A DNA stretch of 64,000 nucleotides from Tannerella serpentiformis (GCF_003033925.1 NZ_CP028365.1:930001-994000); one strand, 5' to 3'. Positions 9,120-17,458 are shown, counted from the stretch's first letter. Numbers and translations: made by a program. Notes: generated from the sequence alone by a model not told the origin.

Positions 9120-9872
9120 CTAACTGCCACAGCGTTGCCACGTTACACGCGAGAGGGCGTCCAGCAGGCCGGCATGATCCAAACTGTGGAGCGGCGCCTT
9201 ACCTCCGGCATAGCTGCAGGAGTTCACCTGCTTGTCCCACGAGATGGAGACGAAGCGCTCCGGGCGCAAACAACGCGTCAGGCAGGCAGGCGCCTGAAAG
9301 GGCTGTCGGCCGGCGACTTCGGCCAACTGCCGGGCCGACGGGGTACGGTCGGGCCGACGGGGTACGAGGATGATCTGCTGGCGGGTGAGTAGGCCGAGAA
9401 AACGCGCGAAGACGGCCGTGGCGTCCGGTAGCCGATCAGATTCAACGAGCAGGTTCAGCCCGGGCTTGATGGGCGTTGCGGCGAGGCGACGGATCAGGCC
9501 CTCCACGCGACGGACTTCGTCGGCGTCGTGCGGGCGGTGGATGGTGACGTGAATCTTGTCTGGCGCATCGCGTAGAAGTTGTAGCCAGACGGCGTCGTGC
9601 TCCAGTGGCAGTCCGTTCGTTGTGACCGTGAGGTAACACCGAGGGTAGAGCGCGCGGATGATGTCGAACACCCCGTCGTACTCGAACGGTTCGCCACCTC
9701 CGAGCGAGACGGCCCGCACGCCGTGCGCTATGCAATCCGTGGCCAGGCGGATCACCTCCGACGGGCGCCACATGGTCGCTCCCTCCGGCCGGCTATGGTT
9801 GTAGCAGAAGGGGCACTGCTTGGAGCAATAGTTGCTGAGGTCGATGGAGATTTGCTCGATCATTTCAATCAT
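9120..9872 (-). CDS. Radical SAM protein of unknown substrate
   Basis: A 250-residue protein. The radical SAM [4Fe-4S] motif CxxxCxxC is at Cys16, Cys20 and Cys23 (CSKQCPFC), followed by the SAM-contact GGGEP (SLGGGEPFEYDG) and a TTNG strand. The C-terminus has further cysteines (CLTRC, then a Cys-Ser about 20 residues on), like a reduced SPASM/twitch region that may hold a second cluster. It is the last gene of a three-gene operon, with its ATG overlapping the previous stop by 4 bp. This placement suggests that it modifies, or works with, the two related upstream proteins; that is inference. No classical RiPP precursor was found nearby. Confidence 0.85.
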   Translation of the reverse strand: MIEMIEQISIDLSNYCSKQCPFCYNHSRPEGATMWRPSEVIRLATDCIAHGVRAVSLGGGEPFEYDGVFDIIRALYPRCYLTVTTNGLPLEHDAVWLQLLRDAPDKIHVTIHRPHDADEVRRVEGLIRRLAATPIKPGLNLLVESDRLPDATAVFARFLGLLTRQQIILVPRRPDRTPSARQLAEVAGRQPFQAPACLTRCLRPERFVSISWDKQVNSCSYAGGKAPLHSLDHAGLLDALSRVTWQRCGS

Positions 9873-10696
9873 GTAGGGATATAGTCCTCCTCACGCGGCA
9901 GGGTAGAGAGCGAAATTCCGTCTCCCCCATAGAGCCGACAGGGGGTATGCTGGGCGATTTGGATGTATCGTTTCTCGGCAAAGCGTCCGGGAATGCGATG
10001 GATGCGCGACCTAAATTCCTCCGGCACCTGAGAAAGTTTCACCGGATGGCGGGGCGTGAGGACACGCTCCGAGAGTTCCTCCTCATTGTAGGGCTGTTGG
10101 TAGAGGTAGTAGGGTAGGGATTCGAAATTGAGCCTGAACTTCTTGCCCGATTCATCTGCCTTATTGTCATCGATCGACAGGTATTTACAGGAGAGGTAAC
10201 GGAAAATAATGCCTCGGTCGATGAGCTTTCGGATCACCGATTGCGGATCAAGCAGCGGATTGTCTTCCTCCTTCTCTATATGCTTGAAACAATTATAATA
10301 ATCGACGAGGTACAGCCCTCGCACCCTCGACACACATTTCTCGACGGTCAACTCCCCTTCGCGGCAGAGTGCCAAAAATTCCTCTTCGCGCGAGGGATTG
10401 ATCTGGGTGATACCCTCATCCCAATATTTTTCCTCATCCGGAGTGTTGACTTCATGGATCAAATTTTCTAAGACCTCATCAAGCTGATCATCCGTTAGGG
10501 AAAAAGTGATGTAGTCGTCATCCCTGTCTGTGGTGCTGGGCCCAAAAAGTAACTTATCGAACCATGTGTCAGGCACGTCCACGGGAATAGGGCCATTATT
10601 TTCGAACTGTATGATGGCCACGTTGTCGTCGTCGTCCACCATGTACCAGGCCGTGGACATGGAGTGCGTGGCGGGATATTCTTTGTCTGTCTTCAT
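9869..10696 (-). CDS. Unknown protein with N-terminal ATHSMSTAWYMVD motif (short paralog)
   Basis: A 275-residue soluble, acidic protein of unknown function. Its first about 265 residues match the neighbouring upstream protein. Both share KEYPATHSMSTAWYMVDDDD at the start, a central PYY(L/I)Y(Q/Y)QPY, HPVKLSQVPE, then RIHRIPGRFA and QIAQHT. The N-terminal pattern (HSMxTxWFAxDxxGxVA-like) recalls a widespread uncharacterised bacterial family. Compared with the larger paralog it lacks the last about 200 residues, ending shortly after SLSTLPRE. This may be a natural single-domain version or a C-terminal truncation. The stop overlaps the radical SAM start (ATGA). Confidence 0.75.
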   Translation of the reverse strand: MKTDKEYPATHSMSTAWYMVDDDDNVAIIQFENNGPIPVDVPDTWFDKLLFGPSTTDRDDDYITFSLTDDQLDEVLENLIHEVNTPDEEKYWDEGITQINPSREEEFLALCREGELTVEKCVSRVRGLYLVDYYNCFKHIEKEEDNPLLDPQSVIRKLIDRGIIFRYLSCKYLSIDDNKADESGKKFRLNFESLPYYLYQQPYNEEELSERVLTPRHPVKLSQVPEEFRSRIHRIPGRFAEKRYIQIAQHTPCRLYGGDGISLSTLPREEDYIPT

Positions 10697-10732
10697 CGTT
10701 GTAAGGGGGTAAATAAGTGGGACTAAAATACG

Positions 10733-12151
10733 CTATCGACGCGAAGGATCTTTCACGTAAAAGGAACGGTCTACGAGGTCATGCACTTCCCCGCGGTAGG
10801 GCTGCTGTGCGTAATGCTCAATCTCGGCGGCGTAGCGCTTGCGCTCAGAGAGGAGATAGATGGGGTACGTCTCGCCGTCGATTTGAACACGATGATCGGT
10901 GATGGGGTAGACTTGCTCAAAGACTGCCTGCGCATCATCATCCAGCAAGAGCACGTGCGGCCTGATCCAGCGAACGACCCAATCTGGATACTTGCAATCC
11001 GCAAGCAGCTGGGCCAGCACCTCGTCGGTGAGGCTCTTGGCAGCTGCGCTATCGTAGTCATAGTGTGCGTACTTCTTCGGCAGCCTGGGGACATAGGGAA
11101 TCCACATCGTGTGGCGAATCAGCCTGTCCGTATGCTCGAACGCCTTATCGATGAGGAACCATCGCTTCTTCGGATCGCCAATCATAACGACTGTCGGCTG
11201 GTGGGTCAGTGGGGCATTACGAATGTTTTGATACCAGTCTTCTGGATCCGGCTCCTCGTAGCCTTCACTCGGATCCGGACGCCAGCCATACGACTCCCAG
11301 CAGGGGATATGACAAATCACCTCGCGCCACTGCCCATCCTCCATGGGGAGAGTCGTGAGCGACCAAATCTCATAGGAATAAGTCAGTTCGTCATAGCCAT
11401 ACACCTTGCAGAAGGTATGCTGGGCGATCTGGAGGTACTCCTTATCGGCAAAACGTCCGGGGATGCGGTGGATGCGATGGCGAAAATTTTCCGGTACTTG
11501 GGACAGCTTCACCGGGTGATGCGGCGTAATCATTCGTTTGGCCAGATGCGCGACCCAGTAGGGTTGATAATAGATGTAATACGGCGCAGCCTCGTAGTTC
11601 TTGGTGTACTCCATACGACGAGTTTCTTTGTGATAGATATCGTCGAACTCAAACTCTTTCATCTCGTAGGCCGCAGTAAGGATGTCGCCAGCTATCATTT
11701 TCTGCAATACGGAACCCTCCTTGATCTTACCCATCTGGATACAACGATCAAAATCGGCAAGGTAAAGTCCCTTTTGCTTCGATACAATCTCTTTGATGGG
11801 CACACCGCCTTCACTACAGAGCGCCAAAAACGCGTCTGTTTGCCTGGGGTCGATCTGAAACACCGTCCGATGCCACCAATAGCTGACATCCTCCAGCGAG
11901 CAGGGGGCGTCAAGAAAATCGGGCAAGAGCTCCTCGATTTGCTCTTCGGTCAGCTCGATAGTCGTTTTACAGCTATCGGAAACACCCGTAGGTGGGCCAA
12001 ACAGTAAATCCTCTGTAGTTGCCTCGGGCACATCCCAAGGCACGGGACCGTTTTCGTTATACTCAATGATGGCCACGTTGTCGTCGTCGTCCACCATGTA
12101 CCAGGCCGTGGACATGGAGTGCGTGGCGGGATATTCTTTATCAAGTAGCAT
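10733..12151 (-). CDS. Unknown protein with ATHSMSTAWYMVD motif (long, two-domain paralog)
   Basis: A 472-residue acidic, aromatic-rich protein without signal peptide or membrane segment; function unknown. Residues 1 to about 270 are homologous to the 275-residue downstream gene. Residues about 290-472 form an extra domain (for example PTVVMIGDPKKRWFLIDKAF, then DYPDWVVRWI-like text, ending in RSFYVKDPSRR). The ATG at 12149-12151 was chosen because it aligns MLLDKEYPATHS with MKTDKEYPATHS of the paralog. The reading frame stays open upstream to 12523 only because it enters a stop-free 42-bp repeat array. It is first in the operon, 36 bp ahead of the paralog. Confidence 0.78.
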   Translation of the reverse strand: MLLDKEYPATHSMSTAWYMVDDDDNVAIIEYNENGPVPWDVPEATTEDLLFGPPTGVSDSCKTTIELTEEQIEELLPDFLDAPCSLEDVSYWWHRTVFQIDPRQTDAFLALCSEGGVPIKEIVSKQKGLYLADFDRCIQMGKIKEGSVLQKMIAGDILTAAYEMKEFEFDDIYHKETRRMEYTKNYEAAPYYIYYQPYWVAHLAKRMITPHHPVKLSQVPENFRHRIHRIPGRFADKEYLQIAQHTFCKVYGYDELTYSYEIWSLTTLPMEDGQWREVICHIPCWESYGWRPDPSEGYEEPDPEDWYQNIRNAPLTHQPTVVMIGDPKKRWFLIDKAFEHTDRLIRHTMWIPYVPRLPKKYAHYDYDSAAAKSLTDEVLAQLLADCKYPDWVVRWIRPHVLLLDDDAQAVFEQVYPITDHRVQIDGETYPIYLLSERKRYAAEIEHYAQQPYRGEVHDLVDRSFYVKDPSRR

Positions 12152-12210
12152 GGGGTGGGGCGGATTATATAAAACGATTCTTTTGATCTGCTCCGGGGAG
12201 CCTAAAAGGG

Positions 12211-12556
12211 GCTTGGAAGTTTCTTCCTGGCAACCCCCAAGAGCATTTAGGTGCTTGGAAGTTTCTTCCTGGCAACCCCCAAGCGCTTGGAAGTGCTTGG
12301 AAGTTTCTTCCAGACAACCCCCAAGAGCATTTAGGTGCTTGGAAGAAACTTCCACGGGGCTAAAAGCACCGGGGGACCCTCTGGAAGAAACTTCCACGGG
12401 ACTAAAAGCACCGGGGGACTCTCTGGAAGAAACTTCCACGGGGCTAAAAGCACCGGGGGACCCTCTGGAAGAAACTTCCACGGGACTAAAAGCGCCGGGA
12501 GATCCTCTGGAAGAAACTTCCACGAGGCTAAAAGCACTCGGAGGCTCCCTGAGAAG
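12211..12556. repeat. 42-bp tandem array, family C, with an orientation switch
   Basis: Dyads of the form GGAAG-3 nt-CTTCC start at 12215, 12257, 12299, 12341, 12383, 12425, 12467 and 12509, each exactly 42 bp apart. The first three have TTT in the centre (GGAAGTTTCTTCC) and flank CCCCCAAG text. From 12341 on the centre is AAA (GGAAGAAACTTCC), followed by GGGGCTAAAAGCACCGG. So the array flips strand at about 12320 without breaking the 42-bp register. A final degenerate copy ends near 12556. It lies between ispH (minus, upstream) and the operon that starts at 12151. Confidence 0.95.
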
Positions 12557-12580
12557 AATCTTTTTTGGGAGCCCCGAGGT

Positions 12581-13450
12581 TCAGGCATTGAGTGTGCGGA
12601 TGCGTTCGGCCACCTCTTCCATGAGCCACTTGGGCGTGGAGGTGGCGCCGCAGACGCCGACGCTGTGGACGTCAGGCGGAAGGGGCTCGGTGATCTCGGC
12701 CGCATCGGAGATGAATACAGAGCGGGGGTTGGCCAGCCGACATTGGTCGTAGAGCATTTGCCCGTTGGAGCTTTTTTTGCCGGCCACGAAGTAGACGTAG
12801 TCGTGCCGCGCGGCGAAGTCGCGGATGGTAGAGAGGCGGTTGGAGACTTGGCGGCAGATGGTGTCGAAGTAGCGGAAGGTGACGCCCGCGGCGAGGTGCG
12901 CACGGATCAGCTCGACCGTCTGGCCGAATCCCTCGAGCGACTTCGTGGTCTGGGAGAAGAGGTAGATGTCTCGCGAAAAATCGAGGCGAGTCAGAGCCTC
13001 TTCCGGGTGCTCGATGACGATGGCCGTGCCGTCGGTCTGGCCCACCAGGCCATTGACCTCCGCGTGGCCTTTTTTTCCGTAGATAACGAGCTGCGCGGGG
13101 GTGCCTTTGATCTCGTTGTAGCAGCGGTGGATGCGCCGCTGGAGCTGGAGAACGACGGGGCAGGTGGCGTCGATGATCCGGATGCGGTGCTCGCGGGCCA
13201 GGCGGTAGGTGGAGGGCGGCTCGCCATGCGCGCGAAGAAGGACGGTGCGTCCCTCGAGCCGCGAGAGGTCGGCGTGCTCGATGGTGTGTAGGCCGATGGA
13301 GCGGAGGCGGTCGACCTCCAGGCTGTTGTGGACGATGTCGCCGAGGCTGTACAGCTCGTCCGTCTGCGTCAGTTCGCGCTCGGCGCTGCGGATGGCGTTC
13401 ACGACGCCGAAGCAGAAGCCCGAATCCTGGTCGATGGTTACGTTCACCAT
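12581..13450 (-). CDS. ispH: 4-hydroxy-3-methylbut-2-enyl diphosphate reductase
   Basis: A 289-residue IspH/LytB enzyme, the last step of the MEP isoprenoid pathway, reducing HMBPP to IPP and DMAPP. The three [4Fe-4S] cysteines are Cys13 (GFCFG), Cys97 (DATCPVV) and Cys199 (TICRQ). The conserved HGEPP (residues 75-79) and TxxS-type substrate-binding segments (SQTTKSLE) are present. The length is normal. It follows cmk with a 3-bp gap; cmk-ispH next to porQ is a conserved order in Porphyromonas-like genomes. Confidence 0.97.
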   Translation of the reverse strand: MVNVTIDQDSGFCFGVVNAIRSAERELTQTDELYSLGDIVHNSLEVDRLRSIGLHTIEHADLSRLEGRTVLLRAHGEPPSTYRLAREHRIRIIDATCPVVLQLQRRIHRCYNEIKGTPAQLVIYGKKGHAEVNGLVGQTDGTAIVIEHPEEALTRLDFSRDIYLFSQTTKSLEGFGQTVELIRAHLAAGVTFRYFDTICRQVSNRLSTIRDFAARHDYVYFVAGKKSSNGQMLYDQCRLANPRSVFISDAAEITEPLPPDVHSVGVCGATSTPKWLMEEVAERIRTLNA

Positions 13451-13453
13451 ACC

Positions 13454-14152
13454 TTATTCTCCATCCGTAGCCTGCCGAAAGAGCTGCAGCAGACGTTCGC
13501 GCTGCCCCTCGATCGTCAGGTGGGTGTTGTCTAACTCGATGGCGTCCTCCGCGCGACGCAGGGGGCTCTCGGCGCGCTCCATGTCGAGGCGGTCCCGCTC
13601 GCGCACATTGCGGAGCACCTCCTCCATCGACACGTCCGTGCCCTTGGCCCGCAGCTCATCGACGCGTCGCTGGGCACGCACCTCGTCCGAGGCGGTGACA
13701 AAAACTTTCAGTTCGGCCTGGGGGAAAACGACCGTGCCAATGTCGCGTCCGTCCATCACCAACCCTTTTTCGCGGCCCATCGCCTGCTGCTGCGCCACGA
13801 GTGCGCGGCGGACGAACGGCAGTGCAGAAACGCGACTGACCAGCGCAGACACCTCCATGCCGCGGATGTCGGCCTCGACGTTCTGACCGTTGAGATGCGT
13901 CTCCGAGCGTCCCGTCGCGGGGTTCACGCGGAAGGTAATGTCGATCTCGCCCATGCGCTGTTCGAGTGCAGCGGCATCGACCGCCCCGTCGGGGCTCAGC
14001 AACGCGTGCCTGAGGGCGTAAAGGGTCACGGCGCGATACATAGCGCCGGTATCTATATAGGCATAGCCGACCTCACGGGCCAGCTCGCGCGCCATCGTGC
14101 TCTTACCGCACGACGATAGGCCATCAATGGCTACAATTATTTTCTTTGTCAT
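13454..14152 (-). CDS. cmk: Cytidylate kinase
   Basis: A 232-residue (d)CMP kinase that phosphorylates CMP and dCMP in nucleotide metabolism. The P-loop GLSSCGKS is at residues 11-18, DTGAMYRAV at about 36-44 and [13 protein letters not shown] in the second half; the Arg-rich lid (RRVDEL, then [13 protein letters not shown]) is intact. It is probably cotranscribed with ispH (3-bp gap). Confidence 0.97.
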   Translation of the reverse strand: MTKKIIVAIDGLSSCGKSTMARELAREVGYAYIDTGAMYRAVTLYALRHALLSPDGAVDAAALEQRMGEIDITFRVNPATGRSETHLNGQNVEADIRGMEVSALVSRVSALPFVRRALVAQQQAMGREKGLVMDGRDIGTVVFPQAELKVFVTASDEVRAQRRVDELRAKGTDVSMEEVLRNVRERDRLDMERAESPLRRAEDAIELDNTHLTIEGQRERLLQLFRQATDGE

Positions 14153-14221
14153 AGTGAGTTAGGGGGTACTTTTTCTTTGATTCTCTTTCCTCGTTGTCTT
14201 CTTTGATTCTCTCCTTCTTGT

Positions 14222-14253
14222 CTTCTTTTCTTCCCTTGATGGAAGAAAAGAAG
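14222..14253. terminator. Perfect 13-bp hairpin between porQ and cmk
   Basis: CTTCTTTTCTTCC at 14222-14234 and its exact complement at 14241-14253 enclose a 6-nt loop. It sits in a purine/pyrimidine-skewed stretch between two minus-strand genes. It may terminate the porQ transcript or stabilise the cmk leader; no clean T run follows, so the role is uncertain. Confidence 0.45.
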
Positions 14254-14330
14254 CAAAAGAAGATCAAGGCCTCTGCCGAGGCCGGGGAAGTTTGGACCGG
14301 GTACTTCTTTTCCTTGATGATAATTAGCGG

Positions 14331-14459
14331 AGAGACTTTAGAGAGTGGCGCAGATGCAAGGCGTCCGAGACCGAAGGCGAAGGGAGTATACATGAGTATA
14401 TGGCCGAGCCTGAGTTTGTCGAAGGCAACGCAGCAGATGCGCTACTATATAAAGTCTCT
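14331..14459. repeat. Hairpin-forming dispersed element abutting porQ
   Basis: The segment opens with AGAGACTTTA and closes with TAAAGTCTCT (exact inverted repeat). Inside are GTGGCGCAGATGC near the left and GCAGATGCGCTAC near the right, and a central GTATACATGAGTATA dyad. About 130 bp in all, non-coding. The layout fits a small palindromic repeat or MITE common in Bacteroidales. Its right end touches the last codons of porQ. Copy number cannot be judged from this window. Confidence 0.5.
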
Positions 14460-15463
14460 TATGGGTTGTCGTCATTGAGCGATATCCCCAACCCCAACAT
14501 CAGCGACATCGCTGAGGGGTGATAGCGTGCAGCGGAGATGCTGACGTCGAACCGCGAGACGTGTAGCCCCGCACCCATCGAGAATCCACCGAGCCGATTG
14601 CCGCCGTCCTTGAGCCGCATATCCATGGCTTCTTTGGGGTTATAGCCCACGCCAACCCAAAAGTTGTTCGAGGGTACGAAGTCGACACCAAAGACGAGGT
14701 GCTTGGCCAGCGTAGCGACGAAGCTATCGTCCACGTTGCGCTCCGTGAGCGTCTCGTCGACGTACTTGAACTTCCATTGATTGAGATACATGCCCGTAAC
14801 CGATAGGCGTATCGGGGCGTGGGCCATGCGCTTGGTGAATCCCAGCTGGATGTCCCACGGCAGGCGACTGCGACGCGAATCGTAGGCCTTGAGCTGAGCG
14901 CCGATGTTCTTCAGCGCGATGCCGACGGAGAGGTCTGCCTCCTCGTCGAAGTAGCTAAGCCCGGCGTCTGCGGCCAGTCCGAAGGCCGAGTATTCGGCGA
15001 TGGCGGAGTAGAGGACCTTCATCGACAACCCACCCCGCCAACGATCCGAGAGGTCGTAGGAATAGGTGGCACTCAGGCCCGCGTCGGAGGCCGAGAAGTG
15101 GCCCGAGAGGTTGCGCTGCGCATCGGCCTCCTTCATGCTCCCGTAGTTGATGTACGAGAGGCCGACGGCCCACGCGCCGCGGTCGCCGTGGGTGCGTGTA
15201 TAGATGGCGCTACCGACGTGGATACCGCCGATGTAGTTCATATAGCTCAGCCCCACCATGCCGTTCATCTCGCCCCCCAGCAACGCGGGGTTGTGAAAGA
15301 CGAGGGCCGGATCGGCCTCCACGAGCGAGACCGTGTGCCCCCCCAGTGCGCCGGCCCGGGCCGACATGGGGAAACGTAAAAAGCGGAACACTTCGTTGCC
15401 CTGCTGAGCCGCAAGGCAGGCGGGAAAGAGGCATAAAAGCCCGATCAACCGTAGAATCTTCAT
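14459..15463 (-). CDS. porQ: Type IX secretion system protein PorQ
   Basis: A 334-residue outer-membrane beta-barrel with a signal peptide (MKILRLIGLLCLFPACLAA-QQ). The PorQ/PorV-type N-terminus FRFLRFPMSARAGALGGHTV, VEADPALVFHNPALL and YMNYIGGIHVGSA are clear. PorQ helps bring mature cargo to the PorU sortase complex at the cell surface. The order porQ, cmk, ispH supports the call. Its presence, together with sprA/sov at 30.4 kb, implies a functional T9SS. A likely -7 box lies at 15490-15497. Confidence 0.92.
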   Translation of the reverse strand: MKILRLIGLLCLFPACLAAQQGNEVFRFLRFPMSARAGALGGHTVSLVEADPALVFHNPALLGGEMNGMVGLSYMNYIGGIHVGSAIYTRTHGDRGAWAVGLSYINYGSMKEADAQRNLSGHFSASDAGLSATYSYDLSDRWRGGLSMKVLYSAIAEYSAFGLAADAGLSYFDEEADLSVGIALKNIGAQLKAYDSRRSRLPWDIQLGFTKRMAHAPIRLSVTGMYLNQWKFKYVDETLTERNVDDSFVATLAKHLVFGVDFVPSNNFWVGVGYNPKEAMDMRLKDGGNRLGGFSMGAGLHVSRFDVSISAARYHPSAMSLMLGLGISLNDDNP

Positions 15464-15489
15464 CTTGTCTTTGTCTAAAATATCGGTGG

Positions 15490-15497
15490 CAAAAATA
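15490..15497 (-). promoter_or_regulatory. Likely -7 promoter box for porQ
   Basis: Read on the minus strand this is TATTTTTG, a TAnnTTTG match, about 27 bp upstream of the porQ start codon. No convincing -33 TTG was seen at the right spacing. Confidence 0.5.
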
Positions 15498-15661
15498 GAG
15501 CAAAGCCCCCGGGGCAGCGGTGGGCCTCACCCTTAACGGACAAAGGCGCCAGGTATTTCCTTTCGGGGCTGAAAAGAGGGGCTCGGGAGGGGCGGTCGAG
15601 GGTCGTTGGGTGAATGATCGTGAGGCAACGGCGCCAACTAAGGATCAATGGAGGTGTTTCT

Positions 15662-15707
15662 TTGAGTAATTTTCACCGACGACCTGCCAACGGTGAAAAT
15701 TACTCAA
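15662..15707. repeat. 17-bp perfect inverted repeat at the edge of array D
   Basis: TTGAGTAATTTTCACCG (15662-15678) and its exact complement (15691-15707) flank a 12-nt loop. It would form a very stable hairpin. It is the first element of the 42-bp array that follows and shares its ACTC and AATT text, so it may be an ancestral or boundary unit. Confidence 0.9.
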
Positions 15708-15920
15708 GGAAATTCCTCCAAAAGAGGTCGGTTGGAGGAATTTACTCGGAGAAATTCCTTCAAAAGAGGTCGGTTGGAGGAATTTACTCGGAGAAATTCC
15801 TTCAAAAGAGGTCGGTTGGAGGAATTTACTCGGAGAAATTCCTTCAAAAGAGGTCGGTTGGAGGAATTTACTCGGAGAAATTCCTTCAAAAGAGGTCGGT
15901 TGGAGGAATTTACTCTGAGG
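15708..15920. repeat. 42-bp tandem array, family D
   Basis: Copies of a 42-bp unit; the GGAATTT half of each dyad starts at 15737, 15779, 15821, 15863 and 15905. Each unit has the nested dyad GGAATTT-A-CTC-G-GAG-AAATTCC followed by TTCAAAAGAGGTCGGTTGGA. Internal copies are virtually identical, which indicates recent expansion or homogenisation. The array lies between porQ and wbqC, both on the minus strand. Confidence 0.95.
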
Positions 15921-15969
15921 AAGCGGCCCGGCGAGAGGCCTCCCTCCCCCCAGAGCGAACGTGCATGGG

Positions 15970-16578
15970 CTATAAATACAGCACGCTCTCGTTCCCCATA
16001 TTGAAGAGCAGGTCGACGATGCTAAGGTCGGGCTGGAAGCCGTGCTTGCGCCCAAAGACTTGGTAGTAGGGCCGCGGCGGCGGCAGGTCGGGGTGCTCGG
16101 GGCGTGGCGTACGCGGCGTGAAGGCCTCGCGCAGGTCGTCCGCCACGGACCCCGGGGGCATGTACGCCTCGGTCAGGCCGACCGTCGGGCTGATGTCGAG
16201 CAGCTCGCAGACGAGCGACTGGAGCGCCATGTTGTAGTCGATCAGAAACGTGTAAGGCCGCTCATAAAACGGCGCGAAGTCGTCGGCGTAATACTCGAAA
16301 AAGGGGCTCATGCCGTAGGCCGAGACCAGGGCTTGCCAGTGCAGATGGCGCCACCGACCGTGGTCGGAGATGCGGATGTCGCGCGTAGGCGCCTTGGGGT
16401 TGTCAGGCCGTACGACGGGCACAGTGAGCGCCTGCACACCGCCGGCGGTGGCGATCAGGCAACGGTTGCGGAGCGTCTGTTTCGGGTAGTGTTCCCAGGC
16501 CTCGATGCGCACCTCGGCGGCGCGGTGCATGAGGCGGTAGTAGGGGATGGGGCCTAAGTAGGCGGTGGGGAGGAGCAT
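15970..16578 (-). CDS. WbqC family protein
   Basis: A 202-residue WbqC-like protein (start MLLPTAYLGPIPYYRLM). Family features: the N-terminal YLGPIPYY, WEHYPKQTLRNRCLI and the tail GNESVLYL. WbqC proteins are found in O-antigen and surface-glycan loci, but their biochemical activity is not firmly established. The ATG at 16578 is preferred over an upstream GTG/ATG reading to 16617, because the family starts here and the longer version would run into the rplI terminator. Confidence 0.88.
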   Translation of the reverse strand: MLLPTAYLGPIPYYRLMHRAAEVRIEAWEHYPKQTLRNRCLIATAGGVQALTVPVVRPDNPKAPTRDIRISDHGRWRHLHWQALVSAYGMSPFFEYYADDFAPFYERPYTFLIDYNMALQSLVCELLDISPTVGLTEAYMPPGSVADDLREAFTPRTPRPEHPDLPPPRPYYQVFGRKHGFQPDLSIVDLLFNMGNESVLYL

Positions 16579-16590
16579 CTGTTGGGGTGC

Positions 16591-16631
16591 AAAAAAAGAG
16601 AGCGCCCGAACGCTCATGTTCGGACACTCTC
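16591..16631 (-). terminator. Intrinsic terminator of the rpsF-rpsR-rplI operon
   Basis: On the minus strand, GAGAGTGTCCGAAC, loop, GTTCGGGCGCTCTC, then seven T. Two positions pair as G-U. It ends 13 bp before the wbqC start, so wbqC must rely on read-through or on a promoter overlapping the hairpin. Confidence 0.88.
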
Positions 16632-16674
16632 TTCTGCTTCTATCCGGTTTCTGGAAAAGACTCCGGGTGTGGGG

Positions 16675-17124
16675 TCATGCCTCCGAGATCACCTCGAAGG
16701 GGATCTCCACCGACACCTCCTTATGGAGTCTCACCGTGGCGTTATACGAGCCGATTTCCTTCACTGCGTCTTCCTTGATACGGATGATCTTACGATCGAC
16801 CTCGAAGCCCAGCTTAGCCAGCTCTTCTGCGATTTGAATGTTCGTCACCGAGCCGAAGATCGTACCCGTGGAGCTGGTCTTGGCGCCGATGGTGAGCGAT
16901 ACGCCCTTCATCTTTTCGGCCAGTGCCTCGGCTTCTTCCTTGATCTTGGCAATCTTGTGAGCGCGCTGCTTGAGCACTTCTGCGAGCACTTTGCGGGCAG
17001 ACTCTGAGGCGATCACGGCCTTCCCCTGCGGGATCAGAAAGTTGCGTCCGTAACCGTCCTTTACGTGTACGATATCGTCTTTGTAGCCCAGGTTGGCTAC
17101 GTCTTCTTTCAATATAACTTCCAT
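16675..17124 (-). CDS. rplI: 50S ribosomal protein L9
   Basis: A 149-residue L9: N-terminal [36 protein letters not shown], a long connecting helix (about 45-75) and a C-terminal domain. The length is typical. Last gene of the S6-S18-L9 operon, 24 bp after rpsR, followed by a clear terminator. Confidence 0.98.
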   Translation of the reverse strand: MEVILKEDVANLGYKDDIVHVKDGYGRNFLIPQGKAVIASESARKVLAEVLKQRAHKIAKIKEEAEALAEKMKGVSLTIGAKTSSTGTIFGSVTNIQIAEELAKLGFEVDRKIIRIKEDAVKEIGSYNATVRLHKEVSVEIPFEVISEA

Positions 17125-17148
17125 AGTTCTGTTTCGCTTTAACGGGGG

Positions 17149-17439
17149 TTATTTCATCAAATCGGTTACGTAAGGCAGCAGGGCCAAGTGGCGAGCACGC
17201 TTAACGGCCTGGGCCACGCGACGCTGAAACTTCAGCGAGGTGCCGGTGATGCGTCGGGGCAGGATCTTGCCTTGCTCGTTGAGGAACTTCTTGAGGAAGT
17301 CGGGATCCTTATAATCGATGTATTTGATTCCGCTTTTCTTGAAGCGGCAGTACTTCTTCTTCTTGACGTCTTTCGACATCGGGGTCAGGTAGCGGAGTTC
17401 AGACTGGTTGTTACCTGTGGGGGTGTTTGTCGTTGCCAT
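17149..17439 (-). CDS. rpsR: 30S ribosomal protein S18
   Basis: A 96-residue S18 with [39 protein letters not shown] and an [10 protein letters not shown] tail. The N-terminal extension of about 20 residues is usual in Bacteroidetes. It lies between rpsF (19-bp gap) and rplI. Confidence 0.98.
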   Translation of the reverse strand: MATTNTPTGNNQSELRYLTPMSKDVKKKKYCRFKKSGIKYIDYKDPDFLKKFLNEQGKILPRRITGTSLKFQRRVAQAVKRARHLALLPYVTDLMK

Positions 17440-17458
17440 GTGGTTTAATCCTCCTTGT

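Noticed and set aside
9869-10696. RiPP precursor for the radical SAM enzyme
   Set aside because: The neighbouring gene encodes a 275-residue acidic protein with a domain paralogous to a larger protein, not a short leader-core peptide.
12152-12523. N-terminal extension of the 472-residue protein into the 42-bp array
   Set aside because: The extension is pure array translation (repeated EVSSRGSPGAFSP) and is absent from the paralog, whose start aligns with the Met at 12151.
15662-15920. CRISPR array
   Set aside because: Units are contiguous and identical with no variable spacers, units are only 42 bp, and there are no cas genes in the window. The same applies to the other 40-42 bp arrays.
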